This document shows, piece by piece, positions 33,446 to 43,930 of a DNA stretch of 64,000 bases; position 1 is the stretch's first letter; every line of letters starts with the position of its first letter. The position numbers and the translations under genes are program-made. The stretch is from Funiculus sociatus GB2-C1 (GTDB lineage Bacteria; Cyanobacteriota; Cyanobacteriia; Cyanobacteriales; FACHB-T130), in the NCBI RefSeq assembly GCF_039962115.1, contig NZ_JAMPKJ010000011.1:1-64000 (forward strand), read 5' to 3'. The notes below the pieces were generated by a model. That model ran no database searches, was not told the DNA's origin, and saw only the letters and a program-made list of their open reading frames with translations.

Positions 33446-35245
33446 ATGCCAAGTTTTCTCCCCTCTAAACAAATTGCCTTTATCACAATTGCTGTCTCTG
33501 TAACTGTTTCTTGGTGCCATACAGCACCAGCCGCATTTATCGAACCCCTCAGAAGCAAGCAGGGTATGGTTGTCTCCGCCCATCCATTAGGTAGTGAAGC
33601 GGGAGTTTCCATGCTACGCAAAGGCGGTAACGCGGTTGATGCAGCAGTGGCTACAGCTTTCGCTATCTCTGTGGTAGAACCTTTTTCCGCAGGTATCGGT
33701 GGCGGTGGGTTTTTGTTGCTGCGCTTGGAGAAAACTGGCGAAATCAAAGCCCTCGACTTTCGGGAACGCGCACCCTTGAAAGCTACCCGCGATATGTACC
33801 TGGATGCGGCGGGAAAAGTGCGTCCCAATGTCAGTGTAGATGGACATCTGTCGGTGGCGGTGCCGGGAACCGTAGCAGGACTGTATGAAATTCATCGCCA
33901 GTACGGTAAGTTATCTTGGCAGGAAGTTGTGGCACCGTCAGTTAAGTTGGCGCAAGATGGTTTTATTGTTAGCCGCCGCTTTGTCGCCGCTGCTGAACGG
34001 AGAAAGGAACCGTTATTAAAAAATCCGGCGGCGCGTCAAGTTTTTACGCGCAATGGGGCAATGTATCAGCCGGGAGAAAGACTGATACAAACAGATTTAG
34101 CCAAAACATTACAAGCGATCGCGCAAAATCCCCAAAGCTTCTACACTGGCAACATTGCCAGGGCTATAGCCAACGACATGGCAAAAAACGGTGGTTTAAT
34201 TACACTCGAAGACCTCAGAACCTACAAAACCACTTGGCGTACCCCAGTCTGCGGCAATTTCCGCCAATCTCGTATTTGTTCAATGCCGCCACCTTCCTCC
34301 GGAGGCGTTCACCTACTAGAAATATTAAATATTATTGGGGGAACCCCATCTCCCAACCCCCGGTTAATTGAGGGGTCTGGCGACGTGAAGGCTAGGTTAG
34401 TTGACGGGGAGGCTAACGACCTGAAATCTAAAGGATGGCATCATCCCGACACGCTACATCTAATGATCGAAGCGATGCGAATTGCCTATGCAGATCGTGC
34501 CGAACATCTAGGCGATCCTGATTTTGTGAAAGTCCCAGTCTCATCACTAATTAATCCTGCCTATGCCGCTGAAAGACGACAGGAAATTAGTATGAATAGG
34601 GCTAGATTATCCAGCGAGGTGAAACCAGCAGATAAGGAAACTCTACAACGCCTTGCTCGCGAATCAAACGATACCACCCATCTAACGGTGGTAGATGAGA
34701 ATCGCAACACAGTCAGCCTTACCTTTACAGTTAACTACGGCTTTGGTTCCGGGGTAGTTGTACCCGGTACCGGGATTCTCTTAAACGACGAGATGGACGA
34801 CTTTGCTGCTGCGCCTGGAGTGCCTAACGCCTATGGTTTGGTGGGCGGTGAGGCGAATGCGATCGCACCTCGCAAAATTCCCCTCTCCAGCATGACACCC
34901 ACCATTGTCACCGAAAATGGTAAACTCCGCATGGCTGTTGGTGCGCCCGGAGGCAGCACCATTATTACCACCGTCCTGCAAGTCGTTCTCAACGTCTTAG
35001 AATACGGCATGGATGCCGGACAAGCTGTGTCCGCCCCTCGCATCCATCATCAATGGCTTCCCGACCAGGTGAATGTAGAACCTTTTGGTTTAGATGTCGC
35101 TACCATAGCAGAACTGCGTCGTCGCGGTCACAAAATCGAAGAGCGATCGCCTTGGGGTAATGCTAACGCGATCGTAGTAACACCGGACGGATTTTTAGAA
35201 GGTGCAGCAGATCCTCGCGGTGAAGGTGCGCCTAGCGGTTATTAG
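33446..35245 (+). CDS. ggt: Gamma-glutamyltransferase
   Basis: From MPSFLPSKQIAFITIAVSV at 33446 the product is 599 aa with a signal peptide; the frame is open to 33323 but that adds an unlikely leader. The enzyme hydrolyses or transfers the gamma-glutamyl group of glutathione in the periplasm. It is made as a proenzyme that cuts itself before the Thr in SNDTTHLTVVDENRN (about residue 410), giving large and small subunits. Other conserved parts are MVVSAHPLGSEAG, GGNAVDAAVATAF, SAGIGGGGFLL and GAPGGSTIITT. All key motifs are intact. Confidence 0.92.
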   Translation: MPSFLPSKQIAFITIAVSVTVSWCHTAPAAFIEPLRSKQGMVVSAHPLGSEAGVSMLRKGGNAVDAAVATAFAISVVEPFSAGIGGGGFLLLRLEKTGEIKALDFRERAPLKATRDMYLDAAGKVRPNVSVDGHLSVAVPGTVAGLYEIHRQYGKLSWQEVVAPSVKLAQDGFIVSRRFVAAAERRKEPLLKNPAARQVFTRNGAMYQPGERLIQTDLAKTLQAIAQNPQSFYTGNIARAIANDMAKNGGLITLEDLRTYKTTWRTPVCGNFRQSRICSMPPPSSGGVHLLEILNIIGGTPSPNPRLIEGSGDVKARLVDGEANDLKSKGWHHPDTLHLMIEAMRIAYADRAEHLGDPDFVKVPVSSLINPAYAAERRQEISMNRARLSSEVKPADKETLQRLARESNDTTHLTVVDENRNTVSLTFTVNYGFGSGVVVPGTGILLNDEMDDFAAAPGVPNAYGLVGGEANAIAPRKIPLSSMTPTIVTENGKLRMAVGAPGGSTIITTVLQVVLNVLEYGMDAGQAVSAPRIHHQWLPDQVNVEPFGLDVATIAELRRRGHKIEERSPWGNANAIVVTPDGFLEGAADPRGEGAPSGY

Positions 35246-36377
35246 ATAAATTAAAAATGTAGAATTTAAAATAAATCTTTTTAAAATTTTAAATTCTTTG
35301 CGATCGCTTGTCCTATTAATTATCAAATTCCCACACGATTGCATTAGCTTCCCGTAATTTGTCCCAGCCATTTATTTAATCAATAGTGCTGAACCCTTAA
35401 TAAACCTTTGTTTTAAATAAATGGTTAAAATAAGCAACTTTGGATTAACAACTATCTATCCAAACCAGTCAAAAGTTACTGATCTTTCTCAAGTTTATAA
35501 GTTTAATTTGGTCTACAAAAGCTCTTAAATTAAACTTTTACAGTATTTATTTTTTTTTACTTGTTGCCATAAATTAAAATAAATTAGTGCATCAATCTGG
35601 TTGTCCAAATTGGGAATTTTACAATCAGTTATTTTGTAGATTTGAATCCTAATTCCCTATACGAGTAAGCATCGACCCGTTAGAACCGAGTGAAACTAAT
35701 TCTTCACTCCCACAACTAAATGCCTTTCACCTCTAGATATAATTGTTCACAATCTAAGGTTGTTAGCAGTCGCTTGTGGTAAAACATGATTTCGGTCGGT
35801 AGGGAAGTGGAGTTTCACCTAGTCGGGTAAGCCTCCCTACACTTCACCGGGCGTACAATCTCTCGCCTCCAAGGCACGTAAATCAGTAATAATACTGCCT
35901 AATCCACATTAATTCAGTATAAATCCCCAGAAAGTGTGATGCTTTTGATAAAATTTAAGTTGTAAGATTACTGGAAAAAGATGTCGCACAGTAAGATGAG
36001 AATTACGCAAAGCGAGAAGGTGTAAGTATACCAAAGCTTTAGAGGAGCTAATAAATTGATGATGCACAAAGCTGAATCTACCAAATAGTGCGGAATTATC
36101 CAGCTACCTAGAGTATCCCAGAGGACTCATAACGATATCAATATTAAGTAGGTGTATCTGTTGCCAAGTGCAATCCGAGTAGCGCTTCTCAGCGAAAAGA
36201 CAGCCTAGTAGCGTCTACAGCAAGCCTTTGGCATCGCAGCCCCCACAAACCGTCCGAGGAAGCTAGAAAAGATTAATTATCAAAAGTTTCCCGACAATCC
36301 CTTACATTTAAAGAAATTGAAATCGATGGGTTCGCGTACCACACAAAACTAATAGTTCACTAATCGCGGCACTCTAG
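35246..36377. other. Gene-free 1.1-kb region with one structured stretch
   Basis: No convincing coding frame is seen on either strand. The first 350 bp are AT-rich. Around 35790-35880 there is GC-rich, self-complementary sequence: GTAGGGAAGTGGAG against CCTCCCTACACTTCACC, followed by GGGCGTACAATCTCTCGCC. This could be a non-coding RNA or a worn mobile-element remnant. The last 300 bp should contain the promoter of the kinase at 36378. Confidence 0.5.
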
Positions 36378-39300
36378 TTGGCAACGCGGCTAGTCAAAAT
36401 GAGCAGATTTAAGCGCAAAAAGTTAGAATTACACCTTAATCGGCGCACTGTCCAGCTTCTCAAAGCTCGTAAGGCGTTGCCGACGGAAGCGACATTGCCA
36501 ATGACTTATGAAGAATTAGAAAGACTGGTGAGGGAGCGGACAGCCGAACTAGCGCTAGCTAATGAAGAACTGAATCAAGAAATCAATAAGCGCCAGCAAG
36601 CAGAAGCAGCGCTGCGGGAAAGAGAACAGCTTTATCTTCGCCTACTAGACACTACCAGCGAAAGCATTTGGCTAGTCGATGCCGAAGGGCGGACGACTTA
36701 CGTTAACCAGCAAACAGCCGATATACTTGGCTACACTACAGCCGAGATGATTGGTCGTTCTGCCTTTGATTTTCTTTTTGAAGAAGATTTGCCAGAAGCT
36801 CAGTGGTATTACCCGCGGATGCTACAGGGAATCAAAGAGCAGTACGAATGGCGTTGGCGTTGCCGAAATGGTCAAGAAGCGTGGGTACTCGCTAGCACTA
36901 ATCCAATTTTCGATGAGAACGGTCAATTTCAGGGCGTTCTCGGTATGTTTACAGATATTACTAGCCGCAAGCAGGCACAAGAGGCTCTAAAAGAGAGCGA
37001 CAGGCTATTCCAAGGTCTATTCCAAGCAACATTTGAGCAGGTGGCTGTTGGCATCGCGCACGTAGGAATAAACGGACAGTGGCTACTGGTTAACCAAAAA
37101 CTCTGCGACATTGTGGGTTATACGCAAGAGGAATTGCTAACGCGAACTTTTCAGGATATTACCCACCCCGATGACCTAAATACAGATATTGAATATGTCC
37201 GCCGAGTGTTGGCATCAGAGCTTCAGACATATTCAATGGAGAAACGCTACATTCGCAAAGATGGTTCCCACATCTGGATTAATTTAACCGTTTCTTTGGT
37301 ACGAGAACCTGACGGTAAGCCTAAATATTTCTTTTCTGTTGTTGAAGACATTAATGAACGCAAGCAAGCTGAGAGTGCATTACAAAAATCCCTTAAGGAA
37401 TTGTCAGACATCAAGTTGGCGATAGATCGAGCCGCGATTGTCGTCGTGACAGACGAGAAAGGAATTATTAACTATGTAAACGATAAGTTTTGTCAAATCT
37501 CTCAATATTCCAGAGAAGAACTGATAGGACAAAACCATCGCCTGATTAATTCCGGTTTTCATACAAAAGAATTCTTTCAAAACCTGTGGCAGACAATTTC
37601 TAACGGAAGAACTTGGCAAGGAGAGATTAAAAACCAAGCCAAAGATGGCACTTATTACTGGGTAAATACCACGATTGTTCCTTTTCTAAATAGCCAAGGA
37701 AGACCGTTTCAATATTTAGCAATTCGATTCGACATCACTGAACGCAAGCAGACAGAACAAGCATTGCAGCAGAGTGAACAAAAGCTGAAAATAGCTCTAA
37801 AAGCTGCCGAAATGGGTACTTGGGACTGGAATATTCTAACTAATGAAGTTACCTGGTCGGATAAGAACGAGCAGCTATTTGGTCTGGCTCCGGGTACTTT
37901 CCGGGGAACCTATGAAGCCTTCCAAGAATGCGTTCATCCTGAAGACCGCGAAGCTACACATCAAGCTGTAAGTCGTGCCGTTGAGGAAAAGAAGGACTAC
38001 GAGAAGGAATATCGTATTATCAGACCGGATGGTAGTATCCGCTGGATGATCGGAAAAAGCCAGTTGTTTTGTGATGAAACTGGTTTGGTGGCAGTGCGGA
38101 TGATTGGCACAACCAGGGATATCACCGAACAGAAGCTCTCTGAAGCAGCGCTAAGGCAACAAACTGAGCGGGAGCGGTTGATAGGAGCGATCGCGCAACG
38201 CATCCGCCAATCTTTAAATCTGGACGAAATTCTCAATATTACAGTTACTGAAGTACGGAATTTTCTCGCCTGTGACCGAGTGGTAATTTACCGATTTTCC
38301 CCAGATGGAAATGGTCTGGTAGTTGTAGAATCCGTCTCTCCTGGTTGGATATCTATGCAGGGAGTAGTAATCCAAAGTACCCTGGTAGAAACCTATTTTG
38401 AACGCTATAAACAAGGAAACATTATCGCAATAGAAGATATTTATACAGCAGGTTTAGATCAAGATTACATCGATATAATGGCTCAGTTCCAAATCAGGGC
38501 TAACTTAAAAGTACCAATTTTGCAAGGGGAACAGGAGAGCAGACAAGCAGACAAGCAGACAAGCAGAAAAACAGACTTGGGAGAAAAAGCTTTGTCCCCA
38601 ATCCCCAATCCCCAATCCCCGATCCAAAATCGATTCTGGGGACTGTTGATTGCCCATAATTGTTCGGAACCCCGACAATGGCAGCAGTGGGAAATTGATT
38701 TGCTCTCTTCATTGGCAACACAGGTAGCGATCGCTATTGAACAATCTGCACTATTCAAACAGGTGCAGGAACTTAACGTTAACCTGGAACGCCAAGTCCA
38801 AAAACGTACCACCCAACTACAACAATCTCTCGGCTTTGAAGCAGTGCTGAAACGCATCACTGACAAAGTTCGCGATAGTCTTGACGAAAGCCAGATTTGC
38901 CTTGCTGCTGTAAGAGAATTAGCTCTCTCATTCTACGTCGGCAGCTGCCATGCCTCTTTATACAACTTGGAGCAAGAGACCGCTACTATCTGCTATGAAT
39001 ACACCATTTCAATGCCTTCCTCTAAAGGTCGCGTGTTGTCGATGGCTTCCTTCCCGGAAATTTACCAACCCCTCCGCCAAGGTAAGTGTTTCCAATTTTG
39101 TTCGCTCAATGCGAACTCTAATGATGGTCAAGCGGCTATGCTGGCGTGTCCGATTTTTGATAATCAAGGAGTGTTGGGGGATTTGTGGTTACTCCATCGC
39201 CCAGATTACACTTTCAACAATTTAGAGATTCGGCTGGTGCAGCAGGTGGCAAATCAATGCGCGATCGCTATTCGTCAAGCCCGACTTTATCAAACTTCAC

Positions 39301-40019
39301 AAGCGCAAGTTCAGGAACTCGAAAAACTAAATCAACTCAAAGATGACTTTTTGAGTACAGTTTCTCACGAGTTGCGGACTCCGATTTCTAATATGAAAAT
39401 GGCGATCCAAATGCTCAAAATTGCTCCTACGGCCGAACGAAGTCAGCGCTATTTGCAGATATTGCAAGCTGAGTGTAATCGAGAAACTGAGCTTATCAAC
39501 GATCTCCTAGATTTGCAGCGCCTAGCCGCTGCGTCTTATCCCAGCTTTCTTGCCACTGCAATAAATATACCCGAATGGCTGCCTAGCATCCTTGAACCAT
39601 TTCGTTCGCGCGTTCAGGAACGTCAGCAAATCTTACAGCTTCACATCCCGCCAGAATTGCCTCCCCTCGTCTCCGATTTAACGAGTGTGGAGAGGATCGT
39701 GAGCGAGTTGGTTAATAATGCCTGCAAGTACACCCCACCGGAAGAACAAATTACTGTGACTGTGTATGCAAAGGAGAAAACGCTGCAATTGAGCGTCAGC
39801 AATTCTGGTGTTGAGATTCCCCAGAAGGAGCTAAGCCGCATTTTTGAAAAGTTCTACCGCATTCCCAGTAGCGATCGCTGGAAGCAGGGCGGAACTGGTT
39901 TAGGATTGGCACTGGTGCAGAAACTCACAGAGCATTTGGGAGGTACTTTGCGAGTGGAAAGTGCTAATAATCAAACAACTTTTATCGTCGAGTTACCTTT
40001 AATATTTCGTGAACAGTAG
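36378..40019 (+). CDS. Large soluble PAS/GAF sensor histidine kinase
   Basis: The 1213-aa kinase lacks membrane segments. An N-terminal coiled coil (residues 48-80, [22 protein letters not shown]) precedes four PAS domains (from about 85, 215, 340 and 465, each ending ITERKQ or similar). A phytochrome-like GAF domain (about 615-790; [17 protein letters not shown]) and a second GAF (about 820-975) follow. HisKA is [18 protein letters not shown] (about 993), and the HATPase domain ends [19 protein letters not shown]. No Cys chromophore attachment site is obvious. A heptanucleotide repeat encodes [10 protein letters not shown] inside the first GAF near residue 740. An alternative start is the Met at 36399. 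Confidence 0.92.
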   Translation: MATRLVKMSRFKRKKLELHLNRRTVQLLKARKALPTEATLPMTYEELERLVRERTAELALANEELNQEINKRQQAEAALREREQLYLRLLDTTSESIWLVDAEGRTTYVNQQTADILGYTTAEMIGRSAFDFLFEEDLPEAQWYYPRMLQGIKEQYEWRWRCRNGQEAWVLASTNPIFDENGQFQGVLGMFTDITSRKQAQEALKESDRLFQGLFQATFEQVAVGIAHVGINGQWLLVNQKLCDIVGYTQEELLTRTFQDITHPDDLNTDIEYVRRVLASELQTYSMEKRYIRKDGSHIWINLTVSLVREPDGKPKYFFSVVEDINERKQAESALQKSLKELSDIKLAIDRAAIVVVTDEKGIINYVNDKFCQISQYSREELIGQNHRLINSGFHTKEFFQNLWQTISNGRTWQGEIKNQAKDGTYYWVNTTIVPFLNSQGRPFQYLAIRFDITERKQTEQALQQSEQKLKIALKAAEMGTWDWNILTNEVTWSDKNEQLFGLAPGTFRGTYEAFQECVHPEDREATHQAVSRAVEEKKDYEKEYRIIRPDGSIRWMIGKSQLFCDETGLVAVRMIGTTRDITEQKLSEAALRQQTERERLIGAIAQRIRQSLNLDEILNITVTEVRNFLACDRVVIYRFSPDGNGLVVVESVSPGWISMQGVVIQSTLVETYFERYKQGNIIAIEDIYTAGLDQDYIDIMAQFQIRANLKVPILQGEQESRQADKQTSRKTDLGEKALSPIPNPQSPIQNRFWGLLIAHNCSEPRQWQQWEIDLLSSLATQVAIAIEQSALFKQVQELNVNLERQVQKRTTQLQQSLGFEAVLKRITDKVRDSLDESQICLAAVRELALSFYVGSCHASLYNLEQETATICYEYTISMPSSKGRVLSMASFPEIYQPLRQGKCFQFCSLNANSNDGQAAMLACPIFDNQGVLGDLWLLHRPDYTFNNLEIRLVQQVANQCAIAIRQARLYQTSQAQVQELEKLNQLKDDFLSTVSHELRTPISNMKMAIQMLKIAPTAERSQRYLQILQAECNRETELINDLLDLQRLAAASYPSFLATAINIPEWLPSILEPFRSRVQERQQILQLHIPPELPPLVSDLTSVERIVSELVNNACKYTPPEEQITVTVYAKEKTLQLSVSNSGVEIPQKELSRIFEKFYRIPSSDRWKQGGTGLGLALVQKLTEHLGGTLRVESANNQTTFIVELPLIFREQ

Positions 40020-40121
40020 GGATTGGGGATTGGGGATTGGGGATTGGGGATTGGGGAAAAAGTCTTACCTAGTCCCTAGTCCCTAGTCCCCAGCCCCTAG
40101 TCCCCAGCCCCTAGTCCCCAG
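40020..40121. repeat. STRR heptanucleotide repeats after the kinase gene
   Basis: At least five copies of GGGGATT, then several CCCTAGT and CCCCAGC heptamers, fill the gap between the kinase stop and the convergent DUF1802 gene. This is the short tandemly repeated repetitive (STRR) type typical of cyanobacteria. The opposed repeats can fold together and may work as a bidirectional terminator. Confidence 0.8.
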
Positions 40122-40707
40122 CCTCCCTATTCACAATCTGGCGGATTTGGGCTGTTTTTTCGGCATACTCCGCATCATCCAAGACTGGTTTTGCGCCTTC
40201 AATTGTTAGCGGTTGGGCAAGATCGATCCATGACTTGCAGCCGCCGTATTCCGGACTATAGGTAATTATCTCTGGTTGGGGAAGTTTGTAAGTGCGTAGC
40301 AGCAGCACATAAAGGGGAGTTCGCGGCTTCCATTTCAGGCGATCGCTTACAAATTGCTCGTTCCAGATATGGTAAGGTAGCAGCGCCTTAACAGCCGCTT
40401 CGTCACTTACCTGGAAAATATCGGTAATTTTAGCCCAAGCGCCAATTCTGATAGTCTCAGGATGCCAGCCTGACGGCACTGTTTTCACCAGGTGGGAATA
40501 TTCAGCTTTTAGCAAATTCGGCTGTTGATGTTCAAATGTTGGGTAAAGCAAAACTTCTTTTTGGGCAACTTGAAAGCGGTTTCCCTCCTCGCGGATGCCG
40601 CCTTTGCGTAGCAGCATAATCGTTTTGCCTTGTTCTAAAGCATCAACAGCAGTTGCCCATTCTTTGAAGGCGTGAGTAGTATTTGTAGTGGTTGTAGTGG
40701 ATTGCAT
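40111..40707 (-). CDS. DUF1802 family protein
   Basis: The 198-aa protein contains AFKEWATAVDALEQGKTIMLLRKGGIREEG and LLYPTFEHQQPNLLK, the diagnostic pattern of DUF1802, a conserved family of unknown function found mainly in cyanobacteria. It has no signal or membrane segment. The last few codons lie in the STRR tract. The start is followed by a run of Thr (STTTTTNTTHAF), so a slightly later start cannot be excluded. Confidence 0.82.
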   Translation of the reverse strand: MQSTTTTTNTTHAFKEWATAVDALEQGKTIMLLRKGGIREEGNRFQVAQKEVLLYPTFEHQQPNLLKAEYSHLVKTVPSGWHPETIRIGAWAKITDIFQVSDEAAVKALLPYHIWNEQFVSDRLKWKPRTPLYVLLLRTYKLPQPEIITYSPEYGGCKSWIDLAQPLTIEGAKPVLDDAEYAEKTAQIRQIVNREAGD

Positions 40708-40788
40708 AAGTTATCGGGTAGAGTCCTGATTCAAGACTAGCGCCAACATTTAGGATGAAGGCATAACCCTATTAGTCAGGACTAACAA

Positions 40789-41748
40789 ATGCAAACGCGA
40801 TCGCTTGGCACTTCCGAAATCCAAATCACGCCTATCATCATGGGTACATGGCAAGCTGGCAAAAAGATGTGGGTGGGAATTGAAGATGCCGACACTATAA
40901 AAGCAATACGGGCGGCGTTTGATGCTGGTATTACAACAGTTGATACCGCTGAAGTCTACGGAGAAGGACACTCTGAACAGATTGTCGCCCAAGCCCTCTC
41001 AGATGTGCGCGACAAAGCAGTGTATGCCACAAAGGTGTTTGCCAACCATCTCAAGTATGACCAAGTGATAGAGGCGTGCGATCGCTCTCTCAAAAACCTA
41101 AACACCGATTACATCGATTTATACCAAATTCACTGGCCTGCTGGCACATTTAAAAGTGAAATTGTCCCCATTGAGGAGACAATGAACGCTTTAAACCATC
41201 TGAAAGAACAAGGTAAAATTCGCGCAATCGGCGTTTCTAATTTCAACCGCGCTCAATTAGAAGAAGCCGCCCAATATGGACGCATTGATAGTTTGCAACC
41301 GCCTTATTCTCTATTTTGGCGTTGGGTAGAAAAAGATTTAACTCCTTACTGCGTCGAAAACAATATTTCCATCGTTGCCTATTCTCCTCTTGCTCAAGGA
41401 TTATTAACTGGTAAATTTGAACCAGGACATAAATTCGACCCCCAAGATAACCGCGCTAAAAATAAACTCTTTCAAGGAGAGAATTACGATCGCGCTCAGT
41501 CAGCTTTAGACAAACTGCGTCCGATTGCTGAACGCCATGAGTGTAGCCTAGCTCAGTTAGCGTTAGCTTGGTTAATTGCCCAACCACAGGCGAATGCGAT
41601 CGCAGGCGCAAGAAACGAGCAACAAGCCGTAGACAACGCCAAAGCCGGTGATATTAATTTATCTGCTGATGAGGCGCAACAAATTGACGCAATTGGGCGA
41701 ATTGTCACCGACCATTTGGATGATAATCCTGTCATGTGGAATTGGTAA
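40789..41748 (+). CDS. Aldo/keto reductase
   Basis: The 319-aa enzyme has the TIM-barrel aldo/keto reductase signatures. The catalytic tetrad is visible as Asp and Tyr in DTAEVYGEGHSE, Lys in YATKVFAN and His in YQIHWPAG. Cofactor contacts include GVSNF and the C-terminal AGARNEQQAVDNAKA, fitting NADPH use. The substrate is not evident. It is monocistronic, starting 81 bp from the divergent DUF1802 gene. Confidence 0.9.
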   Translation: MQTRSLGTSEIQITPIIMGTWQAGKKMWVGIEDADTIKAIRAAFDAGITTVDTAEVYGEGHSEQIVAQALSDVRDKAVYATKVFANHLKYDQVIEACDRSLKNLNTDYIDLYQIHWPAGTFKSEIVPIEETMNALNHLKEQGKIRAIGVSNFNRAQLEEAAQYGRIDSLQPPYSLFWRWVEKDLTPYCVENNISIVAYSPLAQGLLTGKFEPGHKFDPQDNRAKNKLFQGENYDRAQSALDKLRPIAERHECSLAQLALAWLIAQPQANAIAGARNEQQAVDNAKAGDINLSADEAQQIDAIGRIVTDHLDDNPVMWNW

Positions 41749-41853
41749 GTAGGACACCAAATAAACGTAAAATACTCTGTGTATATAGCGTTTCTTAGTT
41801 AGGTAGAATATATTGCGGTTCTAAGAGGGTGTCTGAGAAGTGTCACAAGTTTC

Positions 41854-41932
41854 GATCCCCCCAGCCCCCCTTAAAAAGGGGGGAGAATCAAGTCTTAGTC
41901 CCCCTTTTTAAGGGGGATGCAAGGGGGATCTC
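41854..41932. repeat. Dispersed palindromic repeat with two hairpins
   Basis: The stretch has CCCCCCTTAAAAAGGGGGG and TCCCCCTTTTTAAGGGGGA, two strong near-perfect hairpins, between GATCCCCCCAGC and AAGGGGGATCT. This is a common cyanobacterial intergenic repeat. It sits in the gap between the aldo/keto reductase and the 42106 gene and could act as a terminator. Confidence 0.75.
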
Positions 41933-42105
41933 CACCCTTTTAGCGTCTCGATTATGACTATTTCAGGCATCCTCTAACATTGGTAGTGGCTTTTTGATTG
42001 CCATGCCCCTACAGATGTATCGCGCCCAACCCTTGAGTTGCTATAGAAACACGGTTGTTATATACAGAGTATTTTACGTCTACCTAGTTAATTAAATTGC
42101 AATCT

Positions 42106-42972
42106 ATGGCAAAAGCCGCAGATATTGGCAGCAAACGTTTAATCAGTTTGGCAAAGACTGGCTGGGTGCAATGGGTGACACAAAACCCCGATATCGTAGC
42201 TGGAGAATTTCTTGATTCACAATTCCAGTGGCTCAGCCGTGAAAGTGATGTCTTAGTAAAAGCCAACAGCCCGGAACACGGCGATTTTTTAGTGCTTAAC
42301 GAGATACAATTAAACTATCAAGTTCGGATGCCGAAGCGGATGCGGGCTTATGCAGCACTAGCAGAAGAAAAGTACAACTTGCCAGTTTATCCGGTGCTGA
42401 TTAACATTAGGCAACCCTCAGAAACAATTGTAGTGGCACGCTACGACTCTGAATTTATGGGGTTGCGATCGCGTCAAGATTATCGAGTAATTAATCTCTG
42501 GGAAGTAGACGCTGAAATTGCTTTTCAACCATCACTACCATCTTTACTACCTTTTGTGCCAATGTTGAGGGGCGGAGGTGAGGAGTATGTAGTCAGACGC
42601 GCCGTACAGCGTCTAAGAGAAGATGAACAGTTAAACGAGCTAGAACCCCTGTTAGCGTTCTTTGCTGGTTTCGTCTTAGAAACTCGTTTAGTACAACAGA
42701 TTATGAGGTGGGATATGGCTGTGTTAAGGGAATCTCCTTGGTATCAAGAGATTTTAAGAGAAGGACAACAACTAGGGATGCAGCAGGGAATGCAGCAAGG
42801 GCTGCTGTCAGGTATTGAACTGGCTTTAGAGTTAAAATTCGGCACTGAGGGCTTACAGCTAATGCCGGAAATCTCTAATATTCAGGATGTGGAACGATTG
42901 AAAGCGATCGCGCAAGCAATCAAAACGGTAAATTCTTTGGATGAACTGCGATCGCGTATAACGGCAAGCTAA
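42106..42972 (+). CDS. Rpn/DUF4351-type PD-(D/E)xK transposase-like protein
   Basis: The product is about 288 aa from MAKAADIGSKRLISLA (an ATG at 42097 adds three residues). Motifs resemble the Rpn-like PD-(D/E)xK family common in cyanobacteria: SRESDVLVKANSPEHGDFLVLNEIQL with Asp and Glu of the active site. A tail of LGMQQGMQQGLLSGIELALELKFG repeats follows. Related proteins promote DNA recombination, but this one is not tested. A paralogous 3' fragment lies downstream at 43654. Confidence 0.8.
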   Translation: MAKAADIGSKRLISLAKTGWVQWVTQNPDIVAGEFLDSQFQWLSRESDVLVKANSPEHGDFLVLNEIQLNYQVRMPKRMRAYAALAEEKYNLPVYPVLINIRQPSETIVVARYDSEFMGLRSRQDYRVINLWEVDAEIAFQPSLPSLLPFVPMLRGGGEEYVVRRAVQRLREDEQLNELEPLLAFFAGFVLETRLVQQIMRWDMAVLRESPWYQEILREGQQLGMQQGMQQGLLSGIELALELKFGTEGLQLMPEISNIQDVERLKAIAQAIKTVNSLDELRSRITAS

Positions 42973-43060
42973 TTGTTCAATGTACATTGCTTCTTCAGGT
43001 ACAAGTAAATGCGATGAATGAAACAATGTACATTAACCTTTTTTTCCTATTATCTATTCT

Positions 43061-43507
43061 CTAGTCGCTAAAAGCATCCTTGATGCTATCAATGGTGCGT
43101 TCCACAACATTCTTTGCGTCGTCTACTGCTTTCTCAGTCCGAGCCGCATCTTCATCTGCTCTTTTCTCAATTCGATTCCTATCTCTTTTTGCTTTGCCCT
43201 CAACGGCGCTATCATCCGTTGATTGCTCAACTCGGCTGGCATTTTTATTTGCAGCTTCCTTAACCTTATCTTTCGTATCTTCGATGAAATTCTTGGATGG
43301 TTCAGCCACGTCGTCACGGTATTTCTCTTTAACTTGATCGCCCACGTCTGCTGCGGCGATCAAGTTTACAGCAGGAGAAGCCATTGCTGCGGTGTTCGAG
43401 AAAAACGCACCCTGCCAAACGAAGGCGATCGCTGACACGCAAAACAGAGTTGTAGCCAGCCAGCGTCCTACAGTCGAAAGCCGTTTTGTAAAATAATTCA
43501 GTTTCAT
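43061..43507 (-). CDS. Secreted charged helical protein
   Basis: The 148-aa product has a signal peptide (LATTLFCVSAIAFVWQGAFF... ending around AAMASP). The mature part is a long amphipathic, Lys/Glu/Asp-rich helix (KEKYRDDVAEPSKNFIEDTKDKVKEAANK...), with repeated DR and ER pairs, like LEA- or stress-related proteins. A periplasmic or thylakoid-lumen stress role is possible. The antisense frames across it are shadows. Confidence 0.7.
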   Translation of the reverse strand: MKLNYFTKRLSTVGRWLATTLFCVSAIAFVWQGAFFSNTAAMASPAVNLIAAADVGDQVKEKYRDDVAEPSKNFIEDTKDKVKEAANKNASRVEQSTDDSAVEGKAKRDRNRIEKRADEDAARTEKAVDDAKNVVERTIDSIKDAFSD

Positions 43508-43653
43508 AGAATACCATGAGGTTTAGCATCCTATATTTACTTCATTTAGCGCATCAGCCAAACCGCTCTGTAGATAGATGTTCTCCCGTTAAAAGTTGTT
43601 AGACAAATTCACTCTTTCGATAGATTGAGTGAACGAACGTCATGTAAGCTGCA

Positions 43654-43767
43654 CAGTTTAAGTTTGATGTGGAAATATCTTATATCGACGATGTGGAGCA
43701 ATTAAGAGCGATCGCGCAAGCAATCAAAACAGATCGCACTACCAGCCTGCTTAGGAACGTGGATTAA
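43654..43767 (+). pseudogene. 3' fragment of an Rpn/DUF4351-type gene
   Basis: The frame reads QFKFDVEISYIDDVEQLRA, IAQAIKTDRTT and ends NVD. It matches the C-terminus of the 42106 protein (LKFGTEGLQLMPEISNIQDVERLKAIAQAIKT). The nucleotide core GCGATCGCGCAAGCAATCAAAAC is shared. No start or catalytic part remains, so it is a relic of a tandem paralogue. Confidence 0.7.
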
Positions 43768-43795
43768 ATAATTTACAAAATTTGCGATCTGTAGT

Positions 43796-43814
43796 GGCAT
43801 GGCAATGCCATGCC
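43796..43814. repeat. Palindrome GGCATGGCA-A-TGCCATGCC
   Basis: A perfect 9+1+9 palindrome lies between the pseudogene fragment and the gene at 43931. Similar palindromes are at 61119-61147 and 45566-45588, forming a small dispersed family. Confidence 0.6.
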
Positions 43815-43930
43815 CTGGAGCAGGAAATTTGGGGTTAATAAATTCATGTTCCTTATCCATCTGGTAATAATTCGTAACTGCTAACTCGAATGGTGTATCC
43901 CTATTGAGGCGATGGCGTTTCTGGTTAGTT

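Noticed and set aside
42970-43045. Two AATGTACATT palindromes resembling CAST termini
   Set aside because: No TnsB-type sites flank them, and their sequence beyond the hexamer differs from the CAST ends.
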